From Microbacterium sp. TNHR37B (GTDB taxonomy: Bacteria > Actinomycetota > Actinomycetes > Actinomycetales > Microbacteriaceae), in NCBI RefSeq assembly GCF_001620065.1, contig NZ_LQGV01000004.1:365581-429580 (forward strand): a stretch of 64,000 nucleotides of DNA, given 5' to 3'. Each line of letters opens with the position of its first letter. Within the stretch, counting starts at the first letter, position 1. Below, piece after piece: positions 35,339 through 44,400 of this stretch. The notes beneath the pieces were generated by a model. The model saw nothing but the letters and a program-made list of their open reading frames with translations. It did not search any database and was not told the origin of the DNA. Made by a program: the position numbers and the translations under genes.

Positions 35339-38181
35339 GAGGAGATCACCTGGGTGTCGATGCCGGTCGCGTGGTCGGAGGAAGGAGGATCCAGAGGCGG
35401 ACGGGAGGGCGCGAGCGCCGTGACCCCGGGCCGGTGCGCCTCGGCGAGGATGTCGAGCGCGGGGCCATCGCGGCGCGCCGAGGCGACCACCGTGAGGGCC
35501 GGCTCGGATCCGCTTCGCCGCGACAGCCGCGCCTCGGCGTCGCGGAGGATCGCTGCAGCCTGATCGCGTTCCGGTCCGCTCAGGGTGTCGAGACCGTCGA
35601 TCGCGACGATGCGCGTGCCCCCCGCGACGGCGCGGCGGAGCTCCCGCAGCGGATCGCCGGAGGCTTCGGGATCGGCCAGGAGCGCGAGCCCGACGTGTGC
35701 GCGGACCCAGGCCGACCGGCCGGGTAGCAGATGTCCGCCCACCCGGAGCCGACCGGCGCTCGGCGCGAGCCGGGCCGCCACCGCGAGCACGAACGCCCGC
35801 CCGGCGCGGGCATCGGGAGACGTGACCAGGAGCGTTTCGCCGTGCGAGAGGCGGAAGTCCGCGTCGGCGAAGAGCGCGTCGCCGGATTCGTCCTCGACCG
35901 CGAGGTCCGCGCCGATGACCGACACCGAGTCGGGATCCTCCGGCCAGTTCGTCAGGGCGAGCTCGCGCTCGACGGCTTCGCCCTCGATGTCGAAGTGCGG
36001 AAGGCGGCGATCGAGCCATCGGGGCATCCACCACGCCTTCTCGCCGAGGAGGGTCATCACGGCCGGGACGAGGGTCATCCGGACGAGGAACGCGTCGACG
36101 GCGATGCCGACGGCGAGCCCGAGCGCGATCGGCTTGATCGAGGAGTCGCCTTCCGGCACGAAGGCGGCGAACACCGCGAACATGATGACGGCGGCGGCCG
36201 TGACCACCCGCGCCGAGGCGGTGAAGCCGCTGCGGACCGCGGCGATCGCCGTGGCTCGCTCGGCGCGGCCGTCGCGCGCTCGGCGGGTGTGTACGAAGTC
36301 CTCGCGCATCCGGGAGACGAGGAACACCTCGTAGTCCATCGCCAGGCCGAAGAGCACCCCCATGAGGATGATCGGCATGAAGCTGATGACGGGGCCCGTC
36401 CGTGCGACGTGGAGGACGTCGGCGAGCCAGCCCCACTCGAACACCGCGGCGACGACACCGAACGAGGCCGCGACCGAGAGAAGGTAGCCGGCGGCCGCCT
36501 TGATCGGCACCCAGATGGAGCGGAAGACGATCGTCAGGAGTACGAGCGAGAGCCCGACGACGAAGATCCCGAAGGGGAGCAGAGCCGCGGCGAGCCGGTC
36601 GGAGATGTCGATCCCCACGGCGGTGAACCCGGTCACCTTGAGGTCGACGCCGTACTCGTCGAGCAGGCGGTCGTGCTGCGCGCGGAGCTCGCGGACGAGG
36701 TCGGCGGTCGCCGGGTCGTCCGGCGCGGTCTCGGGCACGATCTGGATGAGGCCGGTGTCGGCGGTCTCGTTGGGCGTGGAGAGGGCTACCTCCTTGACGC
36801 CGGGGATCCGCTCCACTTCGCGCTTCAGGTCGTCCATGAGTCCCAGCGGGTCGGTGGAGGTGACGATCGTGCCGGTCATGATGAGCGGTCCGTTCGCACC
36901 CGGGCCGAAGTGCTCCGCGACGAGGTCGTACGACTGGCGCGCTTCGCTCGAGGTCGGCTGGACCCCCGCGTTCGGGAGGGCGAGGTGCAGGCTGGCGGCG
37001 GGAATCGCCACGACGCCTAGGCCGATGATGACCGACAGCGTCGTCACGATCGGACGACGCGTCACCGTGGTCACCCAGCGTTCCGCGAACCCGCGTCGCG
37101 GGCGGTTCGAGCGGGACGGGCGGACCCGGCGGACCCGGCGCGGCCAGCCCCGGACGCGTCCGCCGGCGAAACCGAGCAGGGCGGGGGTGAGGGTGACGGC
37201 GACGACGACGGCGATGGCCACGGCCACGGCGGCCGCGATGCCCATCGTGGTCAGGAAGGGGATGCCGGCGAAGCTCAGCCCGATGAGGGCGATCAGCACC
37301 GTGACGCCGGCGAAGAGGACGGCGCTGCCGGCGGTGCCGGTGGCCCGGGCTGCGGACTCGGCGGGCTCGACGCCCTCGCGCACCTGATCTTGGTGGCGCG
37401 CCACGATGAACAGGGCGTAATCGATGCCGACGGCCAGGCCCAGCATGATCGCGAGCATGGGAGTGGTCGACGAGATCGATGCGAACGCCGTGGACAGGAA
37501 GATGAGGGTGATCGCGAGCCCCACCCCGATCAGGGCGCTCGCGAGCGGGAACCAGGCCACCGCGATGGAGCGGAACGTGACGATGAGCACGAACAGGGCG
37601 ATCAGCACACCCACCGCCTCGATGAGCGAGAGCGCGGGGACCGACGTGGAGAACAGGTCGCCCCCGATGGCGACGTGGGATCCGGCGGGCATCGCCGCGC
37701 GCGTCTCCGCGGCGATCTCGTGGAGGTCGGCCTTCGTGCTGGCGGGGACGTCGGTGGCCTGGCCGTCGAACTGCAGTCGGATGATCGCGGCCTGGGCGTC
37801 GTCGGAGACGAGACCGTTCACCATCTCGTTGAAGGGGTCGGTGACCGCGAGTACGCCGTCGACGTCTTCGAGGCGGTCGATCGTGTCGGCGATCACCGTG
37901 GAGACCGGGCGACGGTCCACGCGGTCGCCGTCGGGCGCGACGATGACGAGCTGGGCGCTCGTGCCGCTCGCTTGGGGGAAGGTGCGGTCGAGCAGCAGGA
38001 TGCCCTCCTGCGCCTCCGTGCCGGGGATCGTGAAGGAGTTGTCGGTGCCCTTCACGAAGCCGGTCGCCATGCCGACACCCACCGTGCCGCCGACGACCCC
38101 GAGCAGGAGCAGCCAGGTGACGAGGACGCGCCAGGGGTGGTGGTACGACCAGCGGCCGAGGGAGTACAGCAGAGTGGACAC
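35335..38181 (-). CDS. MMPL-family transporter with C-terminal ABC-ATPase-like domain
   Basis: 948 residues. The first 710 are a typical RND/MMPL exporter: two sets of helices with large extracytoplasmic loops and conserved membrane residues (GLAVGIDYALFIVARH; GLAMDYEVFLVSRMRE). The last roughly 210 residues look like an ABC nucleotide-binding domain, but the Walker A is eroded (TSPDARAGRAF instead of GxxGxGKS) and the Walker B-like stretch reads TRIVAIDGLDTL. Start GTG 38181 with CGGAG upstream. Divergent from tetR; operon with yhgE. Exports lipids or amphiphiles in relatives. Confidence 0.88.
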   Translation of the reverse strand: MSTLLYSLGRWSYHHPWRVLVTWLLLLGVVGGTVGVGMATGFVKGTDNSFTIPGTEAQEGILLLDRTFPQASGTSAQLVIVAPDGDRVDRRPVSTVIADTIDRLEDVDGVLAVTDPFNEMVNGLVSDDAQAAIIRLQFDGQATDVPASTKADLHEIAAETRAAMPAGSHVAIGGDLFSTSVPALSLIEAVGVLIALFVLIVTFRSIAVAWFPLASALIGVGLAITLIFLSTAFASISSTTPMLAIMLGLAVGIDYALFIVARHQDQVREGVEPAESAARATGTAGSAVLFAGVTVLIALIGLSFAGIPFLTTMGIAAAVAVAIAVVVAVTLTPALLGFAGGRVRGWPRRVRRVRPSRSNRPRRGFAERWVTTVTRRPIVTTLSVIIGLGVVAIPAASLHLALPNAGVQPTSSEARQSYDLVAEHFGPGANGPLIMTGTIVTSTDPLGLMDDLKREVERIPGVKEVALSTPNETADTGLIQIVPETAPDDPATADLVRELRAQHDRLLDEYGVDLKVTGFTAVGIDISDRLAAALLPFGIFVVGLSLVLLTIVFRSIWVPIKAAAGYLLSVAASFGVVAAVFEWGWLADVLHVARTGPVISFMPIILMGVLFGLAMDYEVFLVSRMREDFVHTRRARDGRAERATAIAAVRSGFTASARVVTAAAVIMFAVFAAFVPEGDSSIKPIALGLAVGIAVDAFLVRMTLVPAVMTLLGEKAWWMPRWLDRRLPHFDIEGEAVERELALTNWPEDPDSVSVIGADLAVEDESGDALFADADFRLSHGETLLVTSPDARAGRAFVLAVAARLAPSAGRLRVGGHLLPGRSAWVRAHVGLALLADPEASGDPLRELRRAVAGGTRIVAIDGLDTLSGPERDQAAAILRDAEARLSRRSGSEPALTVVASARRDGPALDILAEAHRPGVTALAPSRPPLDPPSSDHATGIDTQVISS

Positions 38182-38248
38182 GAGCGCTCCGGTTCAGATG
38201 GGTGTCATCGATGCGCCGGATGCCCGGTCCATCGATCCGATCAAGGAC

Positions 38249-38282
38249 GATACAGCGGTGTATCCGATACAAAGATGTATCG
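38249..38282. promoter_or_regulatory. Two TetR-type operators
   Basis: Two palindromes, GATACA-GCGG-TGTATC (38249-38264) and CGATACA-AAGA-TGTATCG (38265-38282), lie side by side with centres 17 bp apart between the MMPL and tetR genes. They sit where both promoters must be, so the regulator probably represses itself and the MMPL-yhgE operon. Confidence 0.8.
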
Positions 38283-38352
38283 TAATCAGTGGGACGGATG
38301 CAAGGCTGAATGTCCGGTGAGAAAGTGGAGAAGCGGAAGGTGGGAGGACACG

Positions 38353-38979
38353 ATGACCGATGTCGGTGAGCGGCCCGCCTCGCGTCGCCGCGAGCAGACG
38401 CGCGCACGGCTGCTCGACGCGGCTCACGACGTGTTCGCGGAAGTGGGCATGGACGCCGCCTCGGTGGAGATGATCTGCGAGCGCGCCGGATTCACCCGGG
38501 GTGCCTTCTACTCCAACTTCGAGTCGAAGGATGAGTTGTTCCTCGCTCTGATCACCCAGCTCGCCGAGGCGAAGCTCGAGGAGGTCGCCGCGCGGGTGCG
38601 AGAGCTGGAGAGCGGCAGCGTCACGGATCCTTCGAGCCTCGTGCGTCAGATCGTGGGCGTCTCGCTCGGGGAGCGCATGGAGCCCCAGCTGATCAGCGAG
38701 ATCCGCACGCAGGCGCTCCGTGACCGGCGGCTCGCCTCCGCGTATCTGGACTGGCAGAACGTCATGCGCCGCCGCGTGGAGGACATCATCGAGCACGTCG
38801 TCGGACAGTTCGGTCTCCGCCTGCGCCTGCCTGTTCCCGAAGTCGCACAGCTGCTGCTGGACGTCTCCGACGACACCTGCACGCGCGCGACGCTGGAAGG
38901 TCATGTGCAGGGGGAGATCAACGAACTCCTCAACTCACGCCTGGAGCGTCTGGTGGGTGCCCTGGTCGAGGTGCCCTGA
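38353..38979 (+). CDS. TetR/AcrR-family regulator of the MMPL-yhgE operon
   Basis: 208 residues. N-terminal HTH (ARLLDAAHDVFAEVGMDAAS, ICERAGFTRGAFYSNFESKDEL) and an all-helical ligand domain. GGGAGG at 38342-38347 fixes the ATG. Regulation of the divergent efflux operon is inferred from layout and the two palindromic sites between them; the ligand is unknown. Confidence 0.92.
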   Translation: MTDVGERPASRRREQTRARLLDAAHDVFAEVGMDAASVEMICERAGFTRGAFYSNFESKDELFLALITQLAEAKLEEVAARVRELESGSVTDPSSLVRQIVGVSLGERMEPQLISEIRTQALRDRRLASAYLDWQNVMRRRVEDIIEHVVGQFGLRLRLPVPEVAQLLLDVSDDTCTRATLEGHVQGEINELLNSRLERLVGALVEVP

Positions 38980-38991
38980 CTGCGCGCGGAC

Positions 38992-39993
38992 TCAGCCCGA
39001 GCCCGCCTCCAGCACCGAGTAGCAGCGTTCGAGTCGGCTCCGCCACCAGGCGCTGCGCTCGGACGACGCGGCATGCGCGCGCAGAAGGTCGGGGTCGACC
39101 GCGACCCGGCCGACCGGGAGCGAGCCGTCCTGCGGCAGGAGCGGGTCGCGCGTGACGTCTGCGGCGAGGAGGGCCGCCGTCCCGAGCCCGCAGTCGTAGT
39201 CGAGCGTGTCGAGCGAGGCGGCGAGCGCCAGGCCCATCGAGAGCCCGATGCTCGTGTCGAGCGCGCTGGAGACGACGGCCGGCAGCCCCGCCCCGCGGAC
39301 GATCTCAAGGGCTCGGTGCACGCCCCCCAGCGGTGCCGCTTTGACGACGAGGAGGTCGGCGGCGCCCGCGCGGGCGACAGCCAGGGGATCCGTGGCCTTG
39401 CGCACGCTCTCGTCGGCGGCGATGGGGACATCCATGTACGCCACCCGTCGACGAAGCTCGGTGAGCTCGGGAACGCGTGCGCACGGCTGCTCGGCGTATT
39501 CGAGATCGAACGGCGCCAGGGCGTGCAGCGCCTGTTCTGCCTCGTCGAGATTCCAGCCGCCGTTGGCATCGATGCGGATGCGTCCCTCCGGACCCCACGC
39601 GGCCCGCACGGCGCGGACGCGGGCGACGTCGTCGGCCAGCGTCTGCCCGCGCTCGGCCACCTTGACCTTGGCGGTGCGACAACCCGGGAACCGCGCGAGC
39701 ACGCCGGGCACGTCGTCCTCGGCCACGGCGGGCACCGTCGCGTTCACCTGGATGCTCGTGCGCTGAGCGGCGGGGGTCGCCGTCCAGCCGAAGTCGAGGG
39801 CGGCGGCGAGCCAGGTCGCCGCCTCGGCGTCGTCGTACTCGACGAACGGCGAGAACTCCGTCCACCCCTCGGGTCCCTCGAACACCAGCGCCTCGCGCAC
39901 TGTGACGCCCCGGAATCGCGTGACGAGGGGCAGGGCGACCACATGCGCGGACGCCAGGACGTCGGACAAGGGGGGCAGGGGGTGCGGGGTCAC
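38992..39993 (-). CDS. menC: o-Succinylbenzoate synthase
   Basis: Dehydrates SHCHC to o-succinylbenzoate in menaquinone synthesis. Enolase superfamily, 333 residues: lysine motif AKVKVA, metal ligands in RIRIDANGGWN, DLEYAEQP and IAADESV, and the second lysine in LLVVKAAPLGG. GTG 39993 is chosen because a minus-strand CAGGAT (40001-40006) lies 7 bases before it and overlaps the alternative ATG 40002. It stands 11 kb from the other men genes of the window. Confidence 0.92.
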   Translation of the reverse strand: MTPHPLPPLSDVLASAHVVALPLVTRFRGVTVREALVFEGPEGWTEFSPFVEYDDAEAATWLAAALDFGWTATPAAQRTSIQVNATVPAVAEDDVPGVLARFPGCRTAKVKVAERGQTLADDVARVRAVRAAWGPEGRIRIDANGGWNLDEAEQALHALAPFDLEYAEQPCARVPELTELRRRVAYMDVPIAADESVRKATDPLAVARAGAADLLVVKAAPLGGVHRALEIVRGAGLPAVVSSALDTSIGLSMGLALAASLDTLDYDCGLGTAALLAADVTRDPLLPQDGSLPVGRVAVDPDLLRAHAASSERSAWWRSRLERCYSVLEAGSG

Positions 39994-40000
39994 GTCTCCC

Positions 40001-40006
40001 ATCCTG
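40001..40006 (-). promoter_or_regulatory. -10 element of menC (leaderless)
   Basis: Minus-strand CAGGAT plus 7 bases to GTG 39993. It decides the start codon, since an ATG start at 40002 would lie inside this hexamer. Confidence 0.45.
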
Positions 40007-40029
40007 CCGTGGGGATCGGCTCCGCCACT

Positions 40030-40069
40030 GTGTGATTGACTATAGTGTGTGAGACACAGTACAGTGTGA
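40030..40069 (+). promoter_or_regulatory. Promoter and operator of the padR-type gene
   Basis: TTGACT (40036-40041), 18 bases, TACAGT (40060-40065), then 7 bases to GTG 40073. GTGTGA occurs three times exactly 17 bp apart (40030, 40047, 40064). ACACAGTACAGTGT (40054-40067), a palindrome with one mismatched pair, covers the -10, which suits autorepression. Confidence 0.65.
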
Positions 40070-40072
40070 TGC

Positions 40073-40447
40073 GTGAACCACACACGATCCCTGCCGGAGC
40101 CCGGCGACGAACCGGACGGCCGGGAGGCGACCGCCATCCATCTGCAGGAACTCCGGCGCGGCACGGTGGTGCTGGCGTGCCTGCGGCTCCTGGCGCAGCC
40201 GGGCTACGGCTACGGCCTGCTGGAAGACCTGCAGGCCCGGGGGTTCGACACCGACGCCAACACCCTGTACCCCCTCCTGCGGCGCCTGGAGAAGCAGGGT
40301 CACCTCCTCAGCGAGTGGAACACCGACGAGGCCCGGCCCCGCAAGTTCTACCGCACCTCGGCCGAGGGCCACCGACTGGCTGAGGCCCTCACCGACGACT
40401 TCCGAGCGATCGCCGCCGCGATCTCCGATCTTCCCCAGGAGAACTGA
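40073..40447 (+). CDS. PadR-family transcriptional regulator
   Basis: 124 residues with the PadR winged helix: LRRGTVVLACLRLLAQ, GYGLLEDLQARGF, TLYPLLRRLEKQGHL and the wing RPRKFYRTSAEG. One base separates it from the next gene, a HAAS-type membrane protein; such pairs are common and the regulator usually represses its own operon. The promoter carries matching repeats. Confidence 0.92.
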   Translation: MNHTRSLPEPGDEPDGREATAIHLQELRRGTVVLACLRLLAQPGYGYGLLEDLQARGFDTDANTLYPLLRRLEKQGHLLSEWNTDEARPRKFYRTSAEGHRLAEALTDDFRAIAAAISDLPQEN

Positions 40448-40448
40448 C

Positions 40449-41420
40449 ATGTCCGCCCCCGCCCCCTCACAGTCCCTCACCGACCGGTACATCCACGCGG
40501 TCGTCCGCACCCTCCCGGAACAGCAGCGCGCCGACGTGGCGGCAGAGCTCGGGGCTTCCATCGCCGACCAGTGCGACGCCCGCCTGGCCGCGGGGGAGAG
40601 CGCGGAGGCGGCGGAGCGCGCCGTCCTCACCGATCTCGGCGATCCCGACGCGCTGGCCGCCGCCTACGGCGATCGTCCCCTGCACCTGCTCGGCCCCCGC
40701 TACTACCTGGAGTGGTGGCGGCTGCTGACGCTGCTCCTGTGGATCGTCGTGCCGCTCGGAACCTTCGGGATCGCCCTCGGGCAGGCGCTCGCGGGGGCTC
40801 CTGCCGGCGGTGTCGCGGGGAGCGCGATCGGCGGAGGCGTGTCGATCGCGGTCCACGTCGTCTTCTGGACCACGCTCGTGTTCGTGCTGGTGGAGCGTTC
40901 CGACCGCGCGCGCGGGAAAGCCACGACGCTCGGAGCCTGGAACGTGGATCGCCTGCCCGAGGTGCAGCAGGACGGATCCGCCTTCCGTGACGTCGTTGCT
41001 GCCGTCGTGTGCGTCGTGGCCGTGGCGGCCGTCGTGGTGTGGGATCAGCTCGTGGGCGCCGTCTTCCTCGACGGCCGCTGGATGTCGTTCCTCTCCCCGG
41101 CGCTGTGGCCGTGGACGGTCGGCGCTCTCCTGGTGATCCTGGCGATCGAGGTGGCCGTGCAGATCATCCGGTACCTGCAACGGCGTTGGACGATGCCCCT
41201 CGCGGTCATCAACGCGGTGCTCGACGCGGTCGTCGCCGGCGGAGCCGTGGTGCTTCTCTCGCGGGATGCGCTGCTCAACCCGGAGTTCTGGCTCGCGGTG
41301 ATCCCGCGCGGCGGGGAGACGGTCTTCGGTGTCGTCTCGGTTGTGGCGGGCTTCCTGATCGTCGGGACCGCGGCGTGGGACGCCGTCGACGCCTTCCGTA
41401 AAGCCCGCCGCGGCCGCTGA
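40449..41420 (+). CDS. HAAS/permease-prefix domain membrane protein
   Basis: 323 residues. The N-terminal 75 residues are a cytoplasmic HAAS-type domain (YIHAVVRTLPEQQRADVAAE, VLTDLGDPDALAAAYGDRP), followed by six or seven membrane helices. Function unknown; the protein is probably regulated by, or signals with, the PadR protein encoded one base upstream. Confidence 0.85.
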   Translation: MSAPAPSQSLTDRYIHAVVRTLPEQQRADVAAELGASIADQCDARLAAGESAEAAERAVLTDLGDPDALAAAYGDRPLHLLGPRYYLEWWRLLTLLLWIVVPLGTFGIALGQALAGAPAGGVAGSAIGGGVSIAVHVVFWTTLVFVLVERSDRARGKATTLGAWNVDRLPEVQQDGSAFRDVVAAVVCVVAVAAVVVWDQLVGAVFLDGRWMSFLSPALWPWTVGALLVILAIEVAVQIIRYLQRRWTMPLAVINAVLDAVVAGGAVVLLSRDALLNPEFWLAVIPRGGETVFGVVSVVAGFLIVGTAAWDAVDAFRKARRGR

Positions 41421-41430
41421 TCTCCCGTGG

Positions 41431-41436
41431 GAGAAT
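41431..41436 (+). promoter_or_regulatory. -10 element of metH (leaderless)
   Basis: GAGAAT plus 6 bases to the metH GTG. Only 22 bases separate metH from the gene before it, leaving no room for a cobalamin riboswitch. Confidence 0.45.
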
Positions 41437-41442
41437 CGCCCG

Positions 41443-44400
41443 GTGACATCGACCACTCCCGCCCGGTTCGCCCTCGACATCGACGCGGTGGCTCGACCGG
41501 CCCGGTCCCAGGATCTGCTGGACGCCCTCTCCACCCGGGTCGTCATCGCCGACGGGGCGATGGGCACCATGCTGCAGCGCTACGAACCGTCTCTCGATGA
41601 CTACCGGCAGCTGGAGGGGTGCAACGAGATCCTCAACGTCTCCCGCCCCGACCTGATCGCCCGGATCCACGACGACTACCTCGCGGTGGGCATCGACGCG
41701 ATCGAGACCAACACTTTCGGTGCCAACTGGTCGAACCTCTCCGACTATGGAATCGACGACCGCATTCACGAGCTCGCCGAGGCCGGCGCCCGCATCGCTC
41801 GCGAACGAGCAGAGGCAGCCGAGGCCGTCGACGGGCGTCGCCGCTGGGTACTGGGGTCGATGGGGCCGGGGACGAAGCTGCCCTCTCTCGGGCACACGAC
41901 CTACGCACACCTGAAAGACACCTTCGCCCAGCAGGCCGAGGGGCTCATCGACGGTGGCGCCGACGCGTTCCTCATCGAGACCTCGCAGGACCTGCTCCAG
42001 ACCAAGGCGGCGGTCAACGGGTGCAAGGCGGCGATCGTCGCCCGGGGCGTGCGCCTGCCGATCTTCGTCGAGGTCACCGTGGAGACCACGGGCACGATGC
42101 TCATGGGCTCCGAGATCGGGGCGGCGCTGACGGCTCTCGCGCCGCTGGGTGTCGACGCCATCGGACTGAACTGCGCAACCGGCCCCGCCGAGATGAGCGA
42201 GCACCTGCGCCATCTGTCGAAGCATTCGACGGTGCCGATCGCCTGTATGCCCAACGCGGGTCTGCCCGTGCTCACCGCCGACGGAGCGCACTATCCGCTG
42301 ACCCCTGCCGAGCTCGCGACGGCTCATGAGCAGTTCGTCAGGGAGTTCGGGATCGGCCTCGTCGGCGGGTGCTGCGGCACGACGCCTGAGCACCTGGCGG
42401 CGGTCGTCGAGCGCCTCGCGACCCTCCCGAGCCCCGTGCGCTCCGCGGCGCCGGAGCCGGGGGTCGCCTCGCTCTACCAGCACGTCCCGTTCACGCAGGA
42501 CGCTTCCTACCTCGCGATCGGGGAGCGGACCAATGCGAACGGGTCGAAGGCGTTCCGAGAGGCGATGCTCGACGGGCGCTGGGACGATTGCGTCGAGATC
42601 GCGCGCAACCAGATCCGCGTCGGGGCGCATCTGCTGGACGTCTGCGTGGACTACGTCGGCCGCGACGGCGTGGCCGACATCCGCGAGGTGGTCTCCCGCT
42701 TCGCGTCGGCGTCGACCCTGCCGCTCGTGATCGACTCCACCGAACCGGCGGTGATCCAGGCGGGGCTCGAGCTGATCGGCGGTCGCCCCGTGGTCAACTC
42801 GGTCAACTACGAAGACGGCGACGGCCCCTCGTCGCGCTTCGGTCGCATCATGCCGCTCGTGAAGGAACACGGTGCCGCCGTGATCGCCCTCACGATCGAC
42901 GAGCAGGGGCAGGCCCGCACCGCGGCCGACAAGGTGCGCATCGCCTCGCGGCTCGTCGACGCGCTCGTGGGCGAATGGGGGATGAAGGTCGAGGACATCA
43001 TCGTCGACTGCCTGACCTTCCCGATCGCCACCGGGCAGGAGGAGACGCGCCGGGACGCGATCGAGACCATCGAGGCCATCCGGGCTCTCGTGGCGGCCTA
43101 CCCCGGGATCCACACGACGCTCGGCGTGTCGAACGTCTCGTTCGGGCTGAACCCGGCCGCCCGGTCGGTGCTCAACTCGGTGTTCCTGCACGAGGCGACG
43201 CAGGCGGGTCTCGACTCCGGCATCATCGACGCGGCGAAGATCGTTCCCCTCGCCTCGATCCCCGACGAGCAGCGCGCCGTGGCCCTCGATCTGGTGTGGG
43301 ACCGCCGTGCGTACGACGCCGAGGGCAACCTCGCCTACGATCCGCTCGCGGTCATGCTCGATCTGTTCGCGGGTGTCGACACGGCGGCGCTGCGTGACCA
43401 GCGCGCGGCGGAGCTGGCAGCCCTGCCCGTCGGGGAGCGGCTGGAGCGGCGGATCATCGACGGTGAGCTCAAGGGGCTGGAGGCCGACCTCGACCTCGCC
43501 CGTGCCGACGGCATCGCGCCGCTGCAGATCATCAACGCACATCTTCTCGAAGGCATGAAGGTGGTGGGTGAGCGATTCGGCTCGGGGCAGATGCAACTGC
43601 CGTTCGTGCTGCAGTCGGCGGAGGTCATGAAGACCGCCGTCGCGCTCCTCGAACCGCACATGGAGAAGTCGGATGCCTCGGGGAAGGGCCGGATCGTGTT
43701 GGCCACCGTCCGCGGCGACGTCCACGACATCGGCAAGAACCTGGTGGACATCATCCTCACGAACAACGGCTACGACGTCGTGAACCTGGGGATCAAGCAG
43801 CCGATCGCCGACATCATCGCGGCCGCCGAAGAGCACGACGCCGACGTCATCGGGATGTCGGGACTGCTCGTGAAGTCGACGGTCGTCATGAAGGAGAACC
43901 TCGAGGAGCTCCAGGCTCGCGGCCTCGCGAAGCGGTGGCCGGTTCTCCTGGGAGGCGCCGCCCTGACCCGCGCCTACGTGGAGGACGACCTGGCCGGGCT
44001 GTTCGACGGCGAGGTGCGCTACGCGAAGGACGCGTTCGAAGGGCTGGCGCTGATGGAGCCGCTCGTGCGCATCGCACGGGGCGAAGACCCCGATGCCGTC
44101 GGACTTCCGCCGCTGAAGAAGCGCATCCACCGGGCCGGGTCGCTCCTCACGCTCACGGAGCCCGATGCCATGCCGGCACGCTCCGACGTGGCGCGGGACA
44201 ATCCCGTTCCGGCCCCGCCGTTCTGGGGCGCCCGCATCGTCCGGGGGATCGCGCTGGCCGACTATGCGGCTTTCCTCGACGAACGGGCGACCTTCATGGG
44301 GCAGTGGGGCCTCAAGCCCGGACGCGGGGAGGACGGCCTCTCGTACGAGACGCTCGTGGCGACGGAGGGGCGGCCGCGGCTGCGGTACTGGCTCGACCGC

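Noticed and set aside
38265..38282. Terminator hairpin for the gene before tetR
   Set aside because: The palindrome lies between divergent genes and is paired with a second copy, which suits operators, not termination.
32876..38407. 1843-codon continuous frame covering yhgE and the MMPL gene
   Set aside because: Only the yhgE part is real; the upstream part is an Arg/Pro-rich shadow of the MMPL gene, which is read in another frame with clear helices and motifs.
41421..41442. Cobalamin riboswitch upstream of metH
   Set aside because: Only 22 bases separate metH from the preceding gene, far too few for the aptamer.
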